Source: Pseudohongiella sp.
GTDB lineage: Bacteria > Pseudomonadota > Gammaproteobacteria > Pseudomonadales > Pseudohongiellaceae
Direction: 5' to 3'
Assembly: GCF_011050365.1 (NCBI RefSeq)
Contig: NZ_DRFV01000003.1
Coordinates: 1-64,000 of the forward strand
Length of the DNA: 64,000 nucleotides
Each line of letters starts with the position of its first letter. The stretch's first letter is position 1. A program made the position numbers and the translations under genes. Of the stretch, positions 55,401 to 62,300 are shown in pieces. Below the pieces are notes generated by a model. It did no database searches and was not told where the DNA came from. It saw nothing but the letters and a program-made list of their open reading frames with translations.

Positions 55401-58400
55401 ATTGCGCGGACCAATTGATGATGCCAAGTGCTTCACGGACTGGATTCCGGGCAGTGCTGGTTGCGTCGATGTGCCCTTCAGGCGTCGCTGTGCCGCGCTG
55501 CGCGGCCAGATGGCGTTGATACAGGCGCTCAAGGTTCTGGGCAAACAGACGCCCGGACACTTCATCTGCAGCAAGATGATGAACCACCACCGCCAGATAG
55601 CTGGTATCGGCCTCCGCTGCTACGCCGACCGCGAGCAGCACCCCAGCTTGCAGGTCTATGGCCTGTTGCAGTTCCAGCCAGCACTGCTGGCGAGACTGCC
55701 CCGCCTCGACGGTTCGCAACACATAACTGCCGGTACCTCTTATGCTTTGCACTTGGGTATCAGCATCGAGCGTCAGGCGCAGAGCCGGGTGTAATTCCAT
55801 TAGCTCGTCGAGCACCCTGCGCAGGACGTTGAGGTCAACGGGTTCGGCGATCCTGAACACGCTGGACAGATTAAAATGATCAACAGGTGGGCCGCATTGC
55901 TCCAGCCACCAATGCTGGGTAGGGCTCAGCGGCCCGGATTGCAACGCTTCTTCACTCGCGACAACGGCTGTCACCGCCGCCGTCGCGGCGAGGCCGGCGA
56001 GCGTCTCCGAGGCAAAAATATCTTTCAGCGTGAAGTGATAACCGCTGGCACGGGCCTGCGACACCAGCTGAATGGCGCGGATCGAATCGCCGCCCAGGGA
56101 AAAGAAGTTCGCCTCGCGATCTATCGTCAGTGCGGCACTTCCTGTCAGCCCGAGCACCGCGGCATACAGGCTCGCCAGATCCTGTTCCGCTTTTCCGTGC
56201 AGTTGCCCGGCAGGCGTATCGCCGGTATCCGTATCTTCCGGCAATGGCAGCGCGTTGACGTCGACTTTGCCACTGGCGTTTAGCGGCAGACGTTCAATGT
56301 GCACGATTTTCGCGGGCAACATGTAATTCGCCACGCTGCCTTTTAATGCCTCACGCACCACCCCGACTGTGCTGCCGATTGCGCCTGGCCCCACCAGCCA
56401 GGCCACCAGCTCACTGCTGCCCGCCGCGCCGCGTGCCTGCACAAATGCATCCAGGACGCCGGGCAAGGACCGCAAGTGGTGTTCCACCTCACCGAGTTCA
56501 ACGCGGAAACCGCGTATCTTCACCTGCCTGTCGTTGCGGCCCAGAAACACCAGTTCACGATTGTGGTTCCATTTGGCGATATCGCCCGTCCGGTAAAGCC
56601 TGCCGGCACCGGCTGGCAGAAAAGGGTCCGCCAGGAAAGCGGCAGACTGGTCGCTGCGCCCGGCATCCTGCGGTGTCAGGTAACCACGCGCGATGCCGTC
56701 GCCGCCGCACACTATTTCTCCCGGTACGCCGATGGGCACGGGGCGCATATCGGGGTCCAGCAGATAAATGCGGCTATTGGCAATCGGCCTGCCTATGGGG
56801 ATGGTTGCCAGTGCCAGGTCATCCACGGCAACCCGGTGCCAGGTGGAAAAGGTGGTGTTTTCAGTAGGACCGTACACGTGCAGTAATTTTAAACCATGCT
56901 GCCGCTGCAGTATTTTCCTGACGTGCTCGACGGAGATTTTTTCGCCACCGGTGAGCACGGTTTGCAGTCGATCAAACGCCCCGGCACTGTTATCAACCAG
57001 CTGGTTGAACAGCCCCGTGGTCAAAAAGGCAGTATCAATCCGGTAATGCTCCACCAGCGTGTGAAATTCATGTACTTCAAGCAATGTCGTGCCAGCCGGA
57101 ATACAGACACAGCCGCCGTTCAGCAATGCGCCCCAGATTTCAAAGGTGGCCGCATCGAAGGCCAGCGAGCCCGTCAACAAAACGCGCTCGTTTGCCCGGA
57201 CCTGATGATAATCTGTATTGCACACCAGCCTGAGCACGGAGCGCTGTTCGATCAGCGTTCCTTTGGGTATGCCGGTTGAGCCGGAGGTAAACATCAGATA
57301 GGCCGGCTCCGGAACTGCATCAGCCGTTGTTTTGCCAGCGTCGCTTCGCAACGGCAGTACCTTGCCGGCGATGTTTGAAGCCGTCGCCACGCCTGCCTCG
57401 CCAGAAATGAGCAAGGCATCGGTATCAAGCAATGTCACATCCAGTTGCTGAAGCGCCGGAATGCGTTCAGTCTCCGCAAACAGCAGCGGCACTTCACCTG
57501 CTGCAATCACGTCACCGATCCGCTCCACGGGCGTATTGGCGGCCAGCGGCACGTAAACGCAACGGCTTTTCAGAATGGCGAGTATCACGATCAGAGCGCG
57601 TTCATCTTTTTCCAGCATCAGCGCGATGTGACGACCCGGCTGATGTGCCGGATGCTGCAACAGCATTTGCGCCAGTTGCCCGGATCGCTGATCCAGTTCA
57701 AGGTAGCTAAGCTGCGCATCCCCGGCATGCACTGCGATTGCGTCGGGACTACGCTGCACGACCTTGCGGAACTCCTCGACAAGCGAAGAATCCTGCGGAT
57801 ATGGCCTTGCGGTCGCGTTCACCTGCTCCAGCAATAAACGCTGATCTGACTCGCTCTGCAGTGCCAATTCACCCATCGGGCGTGTCGGATGCCGTGGTAG
57901 CGCACCGGCCAGTAAGCGCCAGGCATCACACAATCGCCGGGCGGTCGCGTGAAGGATCACGCTGGTGGCATACTCCAGATCAAGTCGCAGGCTGCCATCG
58001 CTCTGCTTCTCAACATGAAAGGTCAGATCCACCTTGCTGTAGGCCTGCGGTATTCGCAGTGACCGACCCACGCTGTCATGTCCGGCGCCGTCGCTGAAGC
58101 TCAGCGCCAGGTCGTCCGCCGCCGTGAACCCAAGCATGACGTCATACAATGGTGACCGGCTCGGGTCTTTGGCGAACCCAAGCTCCGTTACCAGTTCATC
58201 GAACGCCAGGCCCTGATGCTGGAAGCCCTCCAGCACGCGGCGACGTACCTGCGTCAGCAGTTCCGGGAAAGTCTGCTTGCGATCCACAGCCTGACGCAGC
58301 GCAATGGTGTTGACGAACGGGCCCACGACCTTGTCAAACTGCGCGCCGGGGCGACCGGCCACCGGCGTTCCCAGAGTGACTTCACCGACATTGGCAAAAC

Positions 58401-59316
58401 GTGCCAATAGCAGTTGCACCAGCGCCACCAGTCCCATGGTCAACGTAGCATTGTGTGTATGGCAGAGGGTCTCGAACGCAGCAGCATCCGACGCTGGCAG
58501 CGTTGCCGTAACAGAACTGCCGCGAAAATCCTTGCTCACCGGCCGCGGCAGGTCCAGCAAGGCATCGAGTGTTTCCGGCGCGCTGGAGAAAACGTTTTTC
58601 CAGTATGCCCTCGCCTTGCCGGTATCCGCACGGCGTTCGTGGTCAACAAAATCCCGGTATTGCAGCGCTGCCGGCGCCGCTTGATCACCGGCAATCGCAG
58701 GGCCTGCGACCAGCGTATCGTCCTCGTAGTACTGCGCCAGCTCCCATACCATATGGGTAATCGACAGGCCATCGCAGACGCTGTGATGAATGACCACAAC
58801 AAGCCCCGTCTGCCCGGCATCCGCCGCGCAATAAATCACCCTGAGCAACCAGTCCTGTTGCAGATCAAACGGCCGGACAGCTTCGGCGCTGGCCAGTTGC
58901 TGGAGCTGTGTTGCCACGTCCTGCTCAGGAACCAGCGTATGCTGCTGCAGTGTCCACCCGCCAACAGCGCGCGGAACCTGGAACAATTCGTCGTCCTGCT
59001 GAACGAAAGAGGAACAAAGCACTTCGTGGTTGGCCAGCAGCCTGCGCCAGGCACGCTGTAGTCGCTCCCGATCCAGACCCCTGTCGAAAGTAAATGCAGA
59101 GGCAATATTATAGGCGGCACTGGCTTCACTACCGAGCTGAGACAAAAGCCAAAGACGGCGCTGTGCCAGACTCAGCGGATAACGCGAGCCGGCGGGCGGG
59201 CGCCCCTGTTGCTGACCCCGCTGTTCACGCAACCGGGCAATCTGCTGCACCAGCGCCGTGCGCTGTTCGGGCGACAGTTTTTCCAGACGTGTTTTGAGTG
59301 CCGCATTGTTGTCCAC
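46474..59316 (-). CDS. Non-ribosomal peptide synthetase, C-A-T-E / C-FkbH-T / C-A-T-E, no thioesterase
   Basis: This encodes 4280 residues from a GTG start 2 nt after the upstream NRPS stop. Domains, with approximate residues: C1 30-480 (HHSVCDG at 177). A1 495-1015 (YLMFTSGSTG at 672); its pocket residues read DAFFLGVTFK, as for Ile. T1 (GGDSIRA, 1078). E1 1100-1550 (HHLAADEVS 1245, EGHGRE 1399, FNYLGES 1479). C2 1590-2030 (HHMALDGW 1743). A full FkbH domain 2040-2565 (DADDTLWGG 2237, SCRVLGRG 2496). T2 (GGHSLKA, 2699). C3 2760-3200 (HHIISDGW 2909). A2 3240-3755 (MIFTSGSTG 3415); pocket DASTVAAVCK, as for Tyr. T3 (GGDSIKA, 3806). Terminal E2 to the end (HHLVADWVS 3990, ESHGRDG 4128, FNYLGEF 4203). 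T domains before E domains read GGDS, the others GGHS, which supports the assignment. The second module has no A domain: FkbH enzymes load a glyceryl unit from 1,3-bisphosphoglycerate onto a carrier. No TE or reductase domain follows. Confidence 0.95.
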   Translation of the reverse strand: MDNNAALKTRLEKLSPEQRTALVQQIARLREQRGQQQGRPPAGSRYPLSLAQRRLWLLSQLGSEASAAYNIASAFTFDRGLDRERLQRAWRRLLANHEVLCSSFVQQDDELFQVPRAVGGWTLQQHTLVPEQDVATQLQQLASAEAVRPFDLQQDWLLRVIYCAADAGQTGLVVVIHHSVCDGLSITHMVWELAQYYEDDTLVAGPAIAGDQAAPAALQYRDFVDHERRADTGKARAYWKNVFSSAPETLDALLDLPRPVSKDFRGSSVTATLPASDAAAFETLCHTHNATLTMGLVALVQLLLARFANVGEVTLGTPVAGRPGAQFDKVVGPFVNTIALRQAVDRKQTFPELLTQVRRRVLEGFQHQGLAFDELVTELGFAKDPSRSPLYDVMLGFTAADDLALSFSDGAGHDSVGRSLRIPQAYSKVDLTFHVEKQSDGSLRLDLEYATSVILHATARRLCDAWRLLAGALPRHPTRPMGELALQSESDQRLLLEQVNATARPYPQDSSLVEEFRKVVQRSPDAIAVHAGDAQLSYLELDQRSGQLAQMLLQHPAHQPGRHIALMLEKDERALIVILAILKSRCVYVPLAANTPVERIGDVIAAGEVPLLFAETERIPALQQLDVTLLDTDALLISGEAGVATASNIAGKVLPLRSDAGKTTADAVPEPAYLMFTSGSTGIPKGTLIEQRSVLRLVCNTDYHQVRANERVLLTGSLAFDAATFEIWGALLNGGCVCIPAGTTLLEVHEFHTLVEHYRIDTAFLTTGLFNQLVDNSAGAFDRLQTVLTGGEKISVEHVRKILQRQHGLKLLHVYGPTENTTFSTWHRVAVDDLALATIPIGRPIANSRIYLLDPDMRPVPIGVPGEIVCGGDGIARGYLTPQDAGRSDQSAAFLADPFLPAGAGRLYRTGDIAKWNHNRELVFLGRNDRQVKIRGFRVELGEVEHHLRSLPGVLDAFVQARGAAGSSELVAWLVGPGAIGSTVGVVREALKGSVANYMLPAKIVHIERLPLNASGKVDVNALPLPEDTDTGDTPAGQLHGKAEQDLASLYAAVLGLTGSAALTIDREANFFSLGGDSIRAIQLVSQARASGYHFTLKDIFASETLAGLAATAAVTAVVASEEALQSGPLSPTQHWWLEQCGPPVDHFNLSSVFRIAEPVDLNVLRRVLDELMELHPALRLTLDADTQVQSIRGTGSYVLRTVEAGQSRQQCWLELQQAIDLQAGVLLAVGVAAEADTSYLAVVVHHLAADEVSGRLFAQNLERLYQRHLAAQRGTATPEGHIDATSTARNPVREALGIINWSAQLQAAVANGALDRDLGYWQEVVAHGKQIIAGQQQLFADEQIQRDSAVHTMPQRETRTLLQLSATLLRMTPQEVLLAAFIRAWQSTLTHAGCVLSLEGHGREAVDGLGDCSSTLGWFTSLYPFVFAGGDKSQLDLYREVKDSIRRLPAKGFSYLPLRFYKDDDVRQTLTLRPQLSFNYLGESGTDQDVWLAPANEPAGNDHGDAVVEPFRLDVLARITDGQLELMLRGQNPHSSAGLAALAAAWRTELGALLTRLQALSTGNRDDSDTDQCLLSLSDSLVAFASLAELDATLAALQLPAAGVEEILPLTGMQAGMWLHCATHPTAYQDQVALRLQQPLDEQRFAAAVQALVAETQALRTGFAQTTSGDLLQIVFCERSGNYQYIDNSVDTGVANDRHEDELSRLRATLRSRPRDLLHDPLFSLTLVFINADCFELIIDFHHMALDGWTSALLLQRLEALYFGEARGGDGNAANGMRAYFQWLGRQSPVRARDYWQQLLGDYQSRSDVPTHLPRLPADEPSPLFVETRTGEALHARLLSWCEQQGLTLNAVVQTLWGVYLGRLTGSDDVVFGATVAGRDIDLAGVGAIAGMLINTLPVRIQTANAATFAEQVRETAQQFADSMSFGHLTLAEIQTLTPARAGLVTHALVFENYPVSDADAARWQWQPQEIFDPMHFEFGLIVAPLAKDLSFRFVADGSLYLEDRLHAMGTDLCALLAALLDGQQSPAALAQDAAAGWTVSANFTADSLIGLLQYHEYVSGHSGAVTQLPYDQSVQELINPDSRLRRLHPQQHVVLWRPVTDENGQVLASTAADQLAELTAALVTYSRACPDSRLYFVPCPWPDCYGQNGYSQDGDWALYLEFTAYAADALAGMHNAEVLSLENLADTYDLKQVCYPPELVFGDIPYAEEFFAALANRLARLCDQQGRRPVKVYIVDADDTLWGGIVGEEGVDGIRLDAVHIRLQQQLLAARAAGALICLATKNNEDDVRAVFEQRDMPLHWAHLTRVCAGWRPKSESILTLAEDLSLGLDSFVFIDDSPLECEQVLAACPGVLAIQLPPAQEREDFLNHLWLLDARAATREDTARARMYAEELQRASVRKTTASYADFLLSLDIRVDMHTLAQDELPRVAQLSQRTNQFNTTGIRYTEAELGALLQEPDIDIRCVSVTDKYGKYGLTGSVFIRRGIDVWSVFGFMLSCRVLGRGVEHTILRQLAQEAEAIGVGALRVDFVKLARNTPALQFLQSITSTPFALRQGTTDSQYRLEVSDAGHWQPGAEDSAVAPAHSAETQALTPPDAGHGEAPDAHQRARVSTTAGQSSASMSRYYQQLASTLNSGAAILHELQHQAVIQQTDRVASKAAARTLPVTATEVALAGFFSELLGQSDIYREDSFHDLGGHSLKAMMLFSRIAAHFGLTLDFRDLQSNPTLTELAAAIDVNVLNADGTPATEPVLQALPEADSYPVSPGQSRLWMLEQLRAAGPSPLHMHATLTVAGSINHRALDSALHALLVRHESLRTCFREDARGRVRQLVMPLAPLSDSGQASQASNNDHASQNSRVYWFEAALNEADLQATAQELNGLAFDLSTAPLVRIAAGELTSGGSVLFITMHHIISDGWSMGIFSRELTRLYQTFSEDQCPDEAADGVPADRLQFRDFASWQLDWLASEAGADAVQFWREHFARPVEVLQLPASGPRPALMQSAGASVHIDIEPAVWTGFSRQLSTMGVSDFSGLFAALQLVLARLSGQQDFCIGTAVAGRRHPQLESVIGFFVNILPLRATLALDDRVDRFLLAVAAEVNDCLSHQGVPFDTIVANLDLVRDPGRTPLFDVLLVLQNTDVEDLRFGAHVAEVHPVASTTSQYDLTVSAFPAADGGLRLLAEYDNVIYSRANIELILRCLGQTLNGLTGSHSETLVNIPWLDDSDAACVQAFEGDALFSQRSDAEQDLLPDLFRRAAANASGRISDADSDWSYAELESEMQRIANLLHAARPADSAGESSGKSSGKRSCKSSVRKQVHVGVIGRRSVRSVAALLGTMAAGAIYIPLDLSNPLDRLLLIIGEGSVDMLLSTDQEGADLAAELQQRQQNLQHIRYADNASGAGPGAAGGMSVDTRAIAYMIFTSGSTGKPKGVQISHAAFSAMIRQQIPAFDVHGDDVCAQFAALSFDASLSEVFLALGTGASLAIAPDAARNDIDIFMQWLDKKAVTVITLPPVFLRALDKRALGALRVLVTAGDAAIGEDLRHYAKTLRVMNAYGPTETSVCASVYRVNEHDEWPFGVPIGKPLPGVMLTVRDASGSRVPVGATGELYIGGETLGQGYYGAAELSAKKFTTLSVAAQTDGLQRRWYRSGDLVRWRDDGLLEFAGRVDAQLKVRGYRIEPGEIEHAARQVDGVDDALALLHPQLGLLLYCVTGREQDARDVLRSAIIAALGRSLPRHMLPGSVVLLDRFPLSAAGKVERGTLLALATGPGTAFVPPATDAERVLAQIWCRVLGAERVGCHDDFFTLGGDSIKALEVLSGIRAAGYTCELKDFFAFPLLMQMAGTLTPWQDSGHFREALVGDVALLPVQRWFLGSRSTEAARHFHIVTELKVTAGVSQSVLAEAMTALIQHHDSLRARFYMLDGQWLQEIQETLNLADVLTCYRRGASADLQADQSAIEALACRPFELEAGPLVRGILVQGPDGDSESVVLALHHLVADWVSLRTLIADLNALTQALLAGETGLARLSPPHLLREVADVRSAELLSAQQTASDAYHKAVATTAALAPDCGLHNELHTLHLRIAANELAALCESLHRQSAAQQVEFRLQDMLLATTLSELGGLLPVEEIPLLVESHGRDGSLDLSRQVAWLTRARLLNLAPQLFAGPDALQHAHQALQADTRSQPDVFACVAAEAELHQALPALVSFNYLGEFTNSQHPDDLYTLTGRVFDGAMASTSPVDVPLHMEFYVVDNALEIQVAWSAVVFESGTMRACWERVRRKFARV
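49387..49446. repeat. 12-bp minisatellite inside the Tyr A domain, encoding a Ser/Lys-rich insert
   Basis: Four copies of a GGAACTCTTGCC-like 12-mer (49387-49398, 49399-49410, 49411-49422, 49423-49434) and a fifth degenerate one keep the frame. They encode GESSGKSSGKRSCKSS on the minus strand. The insert falls in a surface loop between the first helix of the A domain (IANLLHAARP) and the strand VHVGVIGRR, where a few residues are usual. It is an in-frame expansion. Confidence 0.8.
51620..53200 (-). other. FkbH-like glyceryl-transferase/phosphatase domain embedded in the NRPS
   Basis: This is residues about 2040-2565 of the 46474-59316 NRPS. The order is that of full-length FkbH proteins. An SGNH-like N-terminal part (HVVLWRPVTDENGQV, LYFVPCPWPD) comes first. 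A HAD part follows with the nucleophile motif VYIVDADDTLWGGIVGEEG, LICLATKNNEDDV and DSFVFIDDSPLECEQV. A C-terminal part has LSQRTNQFNTTGIRYTE and FMLSCRVLGRGVEHTIL. The conserved Cys of the SCRV segment is a candidate for the glyceryl-carrying residue reported for FkbH-type enzymes. It sits between a C domain with intact HHxxxDG and a T domain, where an A domain would normally be. Confidence 0.92.
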
Positions 59317-59318
59317 GT

Positions 59319-62300
59319 TTACCTGCCCTGCCCCTTGTCTGTTACATCGGCGAGCAGCGCTTCGAGCGCATCCAGATCGAGATCGTCGACATCGATATCC
59401 GACAGCACGGCATCAATATCATCCGCTGGCGGCGATGCAACAGCTCCATTGGCCTGACACAGTGTCGCCTGCTGGCGTGGCGTGGGAAACTCAAAAACGT
59501 CAGCCACACCGAGACTCAGTCCAAACCGGGTTTGCAATACATCGACCAATGTCAGCGCTTTCAGGCTGTGCCCGCCAACATCGAAAAAGTTGGTATGCGA
59601 ATCAACCTTTTCATGCTCAAGCACTTGTTGCCAGGCGCTGATGATATTGGCCTCAACATCGTCTGCCGGCTCCGTCTCGGGCGCCGTTACCACACTGAAC
59701 GGATCGGGCAGCGCCGCGCGATCAATCTTGCCATTGGTGGTCATTGGCAGCGCATTCAGCCATAGCGTGTATGAGGGAATCATGTAGTCCGGCACCCGGG
59801 TCGATAGCCACGGTCGCCACTGCACAGGGGCAGCCGTTTCGTCACCGACCAGATAGGCGACAAGTTCCGTACCATGCGTATTCTCGGTCGCAATCACCAA
59901 TGCTTCGGCAACGCTCTGGTGCATCTCAAGACATCGCGCGATTTCCTCGCATTCAACGCGGAAGCCGCGGACCTGCACCTGATGATCGTTGCGGCCCTGA
60001 TAAACCAGGCCAAGCTCCATACTGATATAACCAACATCGCCTGACCAGTAACAGCGCTCTTTTCCTGCCGCTTCCAGGGAGGCAAATTTGCGTGCCGTCA
60101 GTTCCGGCCGGTTCAGATACCCCATGCCGACACCGCTACCACCCACTACAATTTCACCTGCGATACCCGGCGGTTGTAGCTGGCCGTAACGATCGACTAT
60201 CCACACGCGGGTTTCCGGCAGCGGTCGCCCGACCAGGTTCAGTCGTGAGCCGTTTATGATGTCCTCTTCGTTGACTTCCCGGTAGCTCACATGGACGGTG
60301 GTTTCAGTAATACCGTACATGTTCACCAACTTGACGCGACTGGTGGGGAATGCGTCAACCCATGTCTGCAACCGGTTGCAGGCGAGTGCGTCACCACCGA
60401 ATACAACCAGACGCAACGCCGCCAGACCAGCGCCCGCTTTACCCGACGCGGCTTGCTTCTTCAACACGGCTTTGCTGAACTGGTAAAACGCCGCCGGCGT
60501 CTGATTCAGCACGGTGACGTTGTTGCGCGCCACAAGCTCTGCAAAAGACTCGACATTGCGTACTTCGGTCGCAGCCGGAATCACCAGCGTGCCACCATTG
60601 ACCAGGGCACCGTACATTTCCCAGACTGAAAAATCGAAGCAGAAGGAATGCGCCAACACCCACACGTCATTGTGATCGAAGTCGAAGTCGAAGTCCTCGT
60701 TGCGCAACAGGCGCACCACATTGCGATGAGAAATTTCGCAGCCTTTGGGCTGTCCTGTAGAACCCGAGGTATAAATTACATACGCCGCCGTGTCCGGTGT
60801 TAGCGCAGGCAGCGTGACAGGCTCGTCGGTGGCTGATGCCATGTCAGTGACATCGACACTGTTGACAGCAAATGCTACGGCCGGCATATCAGCAGTCGTC
60901 AGCACCAGCGCCGCCCCGCTGTCTTCGACGATAAAGCGTAAACGTTCTTCCGGATAAATCGGATCCAGCGCAACGTAACTGCCACCTGCCGCCAGCACTG
61001 CCAGCATGCCAACAATCATATCCCGGTTACGTGGCAACCATAGCGCCACGCGCCGACCTGACGCGAAGGCGTCACTTTGCAACAGCCCGGCAGCAACACG
61101 CTGCACGTTTGCATTGAGCTCTGCATAACTGATACTGCCCAGATCATCGCGCAGTGCGACTCTGTCGCCATGGCGATTGACGGCTTGCTGATACAACGCG
61201 AACAGACTCGTGTGTGTCGGATATGCAGACTGTCGACCGTTCCATTGATCGGAGAGCCAGCTGCTTTCCGCCACTGTCAGCAGGTCCAGTGAGGTCAGGG
61301 CCTGATCCGGCGTCTGCACTAGTGCTTGCGCAAGGTGGGCAAAATGCTCTGCCAGATGTTCGATCTGCCGGGCAGGATAAACCGACGCATCAAACATGAA
61401 CGTGGCCTCAAGGCCTCCATCTGACGGCACAATGACCAGGTTCAACGGCAGGTCTGTGCGCTCAAACGCCCGGATGTCAGAAATACCGACAGTGGCTGCA
61501 TTATCAGACTCGCCACTGCCGCGCAGCGCCGCGTCCATCGGATAATTTTCCAGCACCACCAGATGATCGAACAGCGGTTCGCGCGCAAGCAGATCCGGTG
61601 CTGCCGCCTGAATCTCGGCCAGACTCAGATATTCGTGGCTGCGACCGGCGTTGGCCTGCTGCTGAACCAATACCAGCGCGTCGTTGGCAGTCATCCCGGG
61701 GACCAGTTGAAACCGTACCGGCACGGTATTGATAAACAGGCCAACAGCACGATCAATGCCTGCGATTTCCGGCGGCCTGCCTGACACCACAGTGCCGTAC
61801 ACCACATCGGCGCTGTTGGTGAATCTGGCCAGCAATACTGCCCAGGCCAGCCTGATCACGCTGCTGATAGTTGCATTGTGTGACGCACCCCAGGCCTGCA
61901 TATCCGTCGCCAGACGGGCAGACAGTTGCACGGTGTGGCGTTGCAGTTGATAGCTTGTGTCGGCGCTGCTCGTATCCGGCTGCGGCCAGGGCAACAAACG
62001 GGTCGCTCGCTCGACACCGGCCAACAGTGTCGACCAGTAGCCAGCAGTGGTGTCCCTGTCCCGACTGGCCAGCCAGCGGAAGTAATCCAGATTCAGCCTG
62101 TCATGCGTCGCATCAGCAGCAATAATGTCCGTTGCGGGCGCGTCTGTCTCCGCGTAACAGGACAGCAGACTGTCGAACAGAATGCCGACACACCAACCGT
62201 CCATGATCAGATGATGGTGCGTCCAGATAACATGCACCTTGCCGTTTACTGTGGGGTCTGATTTTTGTTTTCGCTGCGTTTTACGTTTGCGCTGCGGCTT

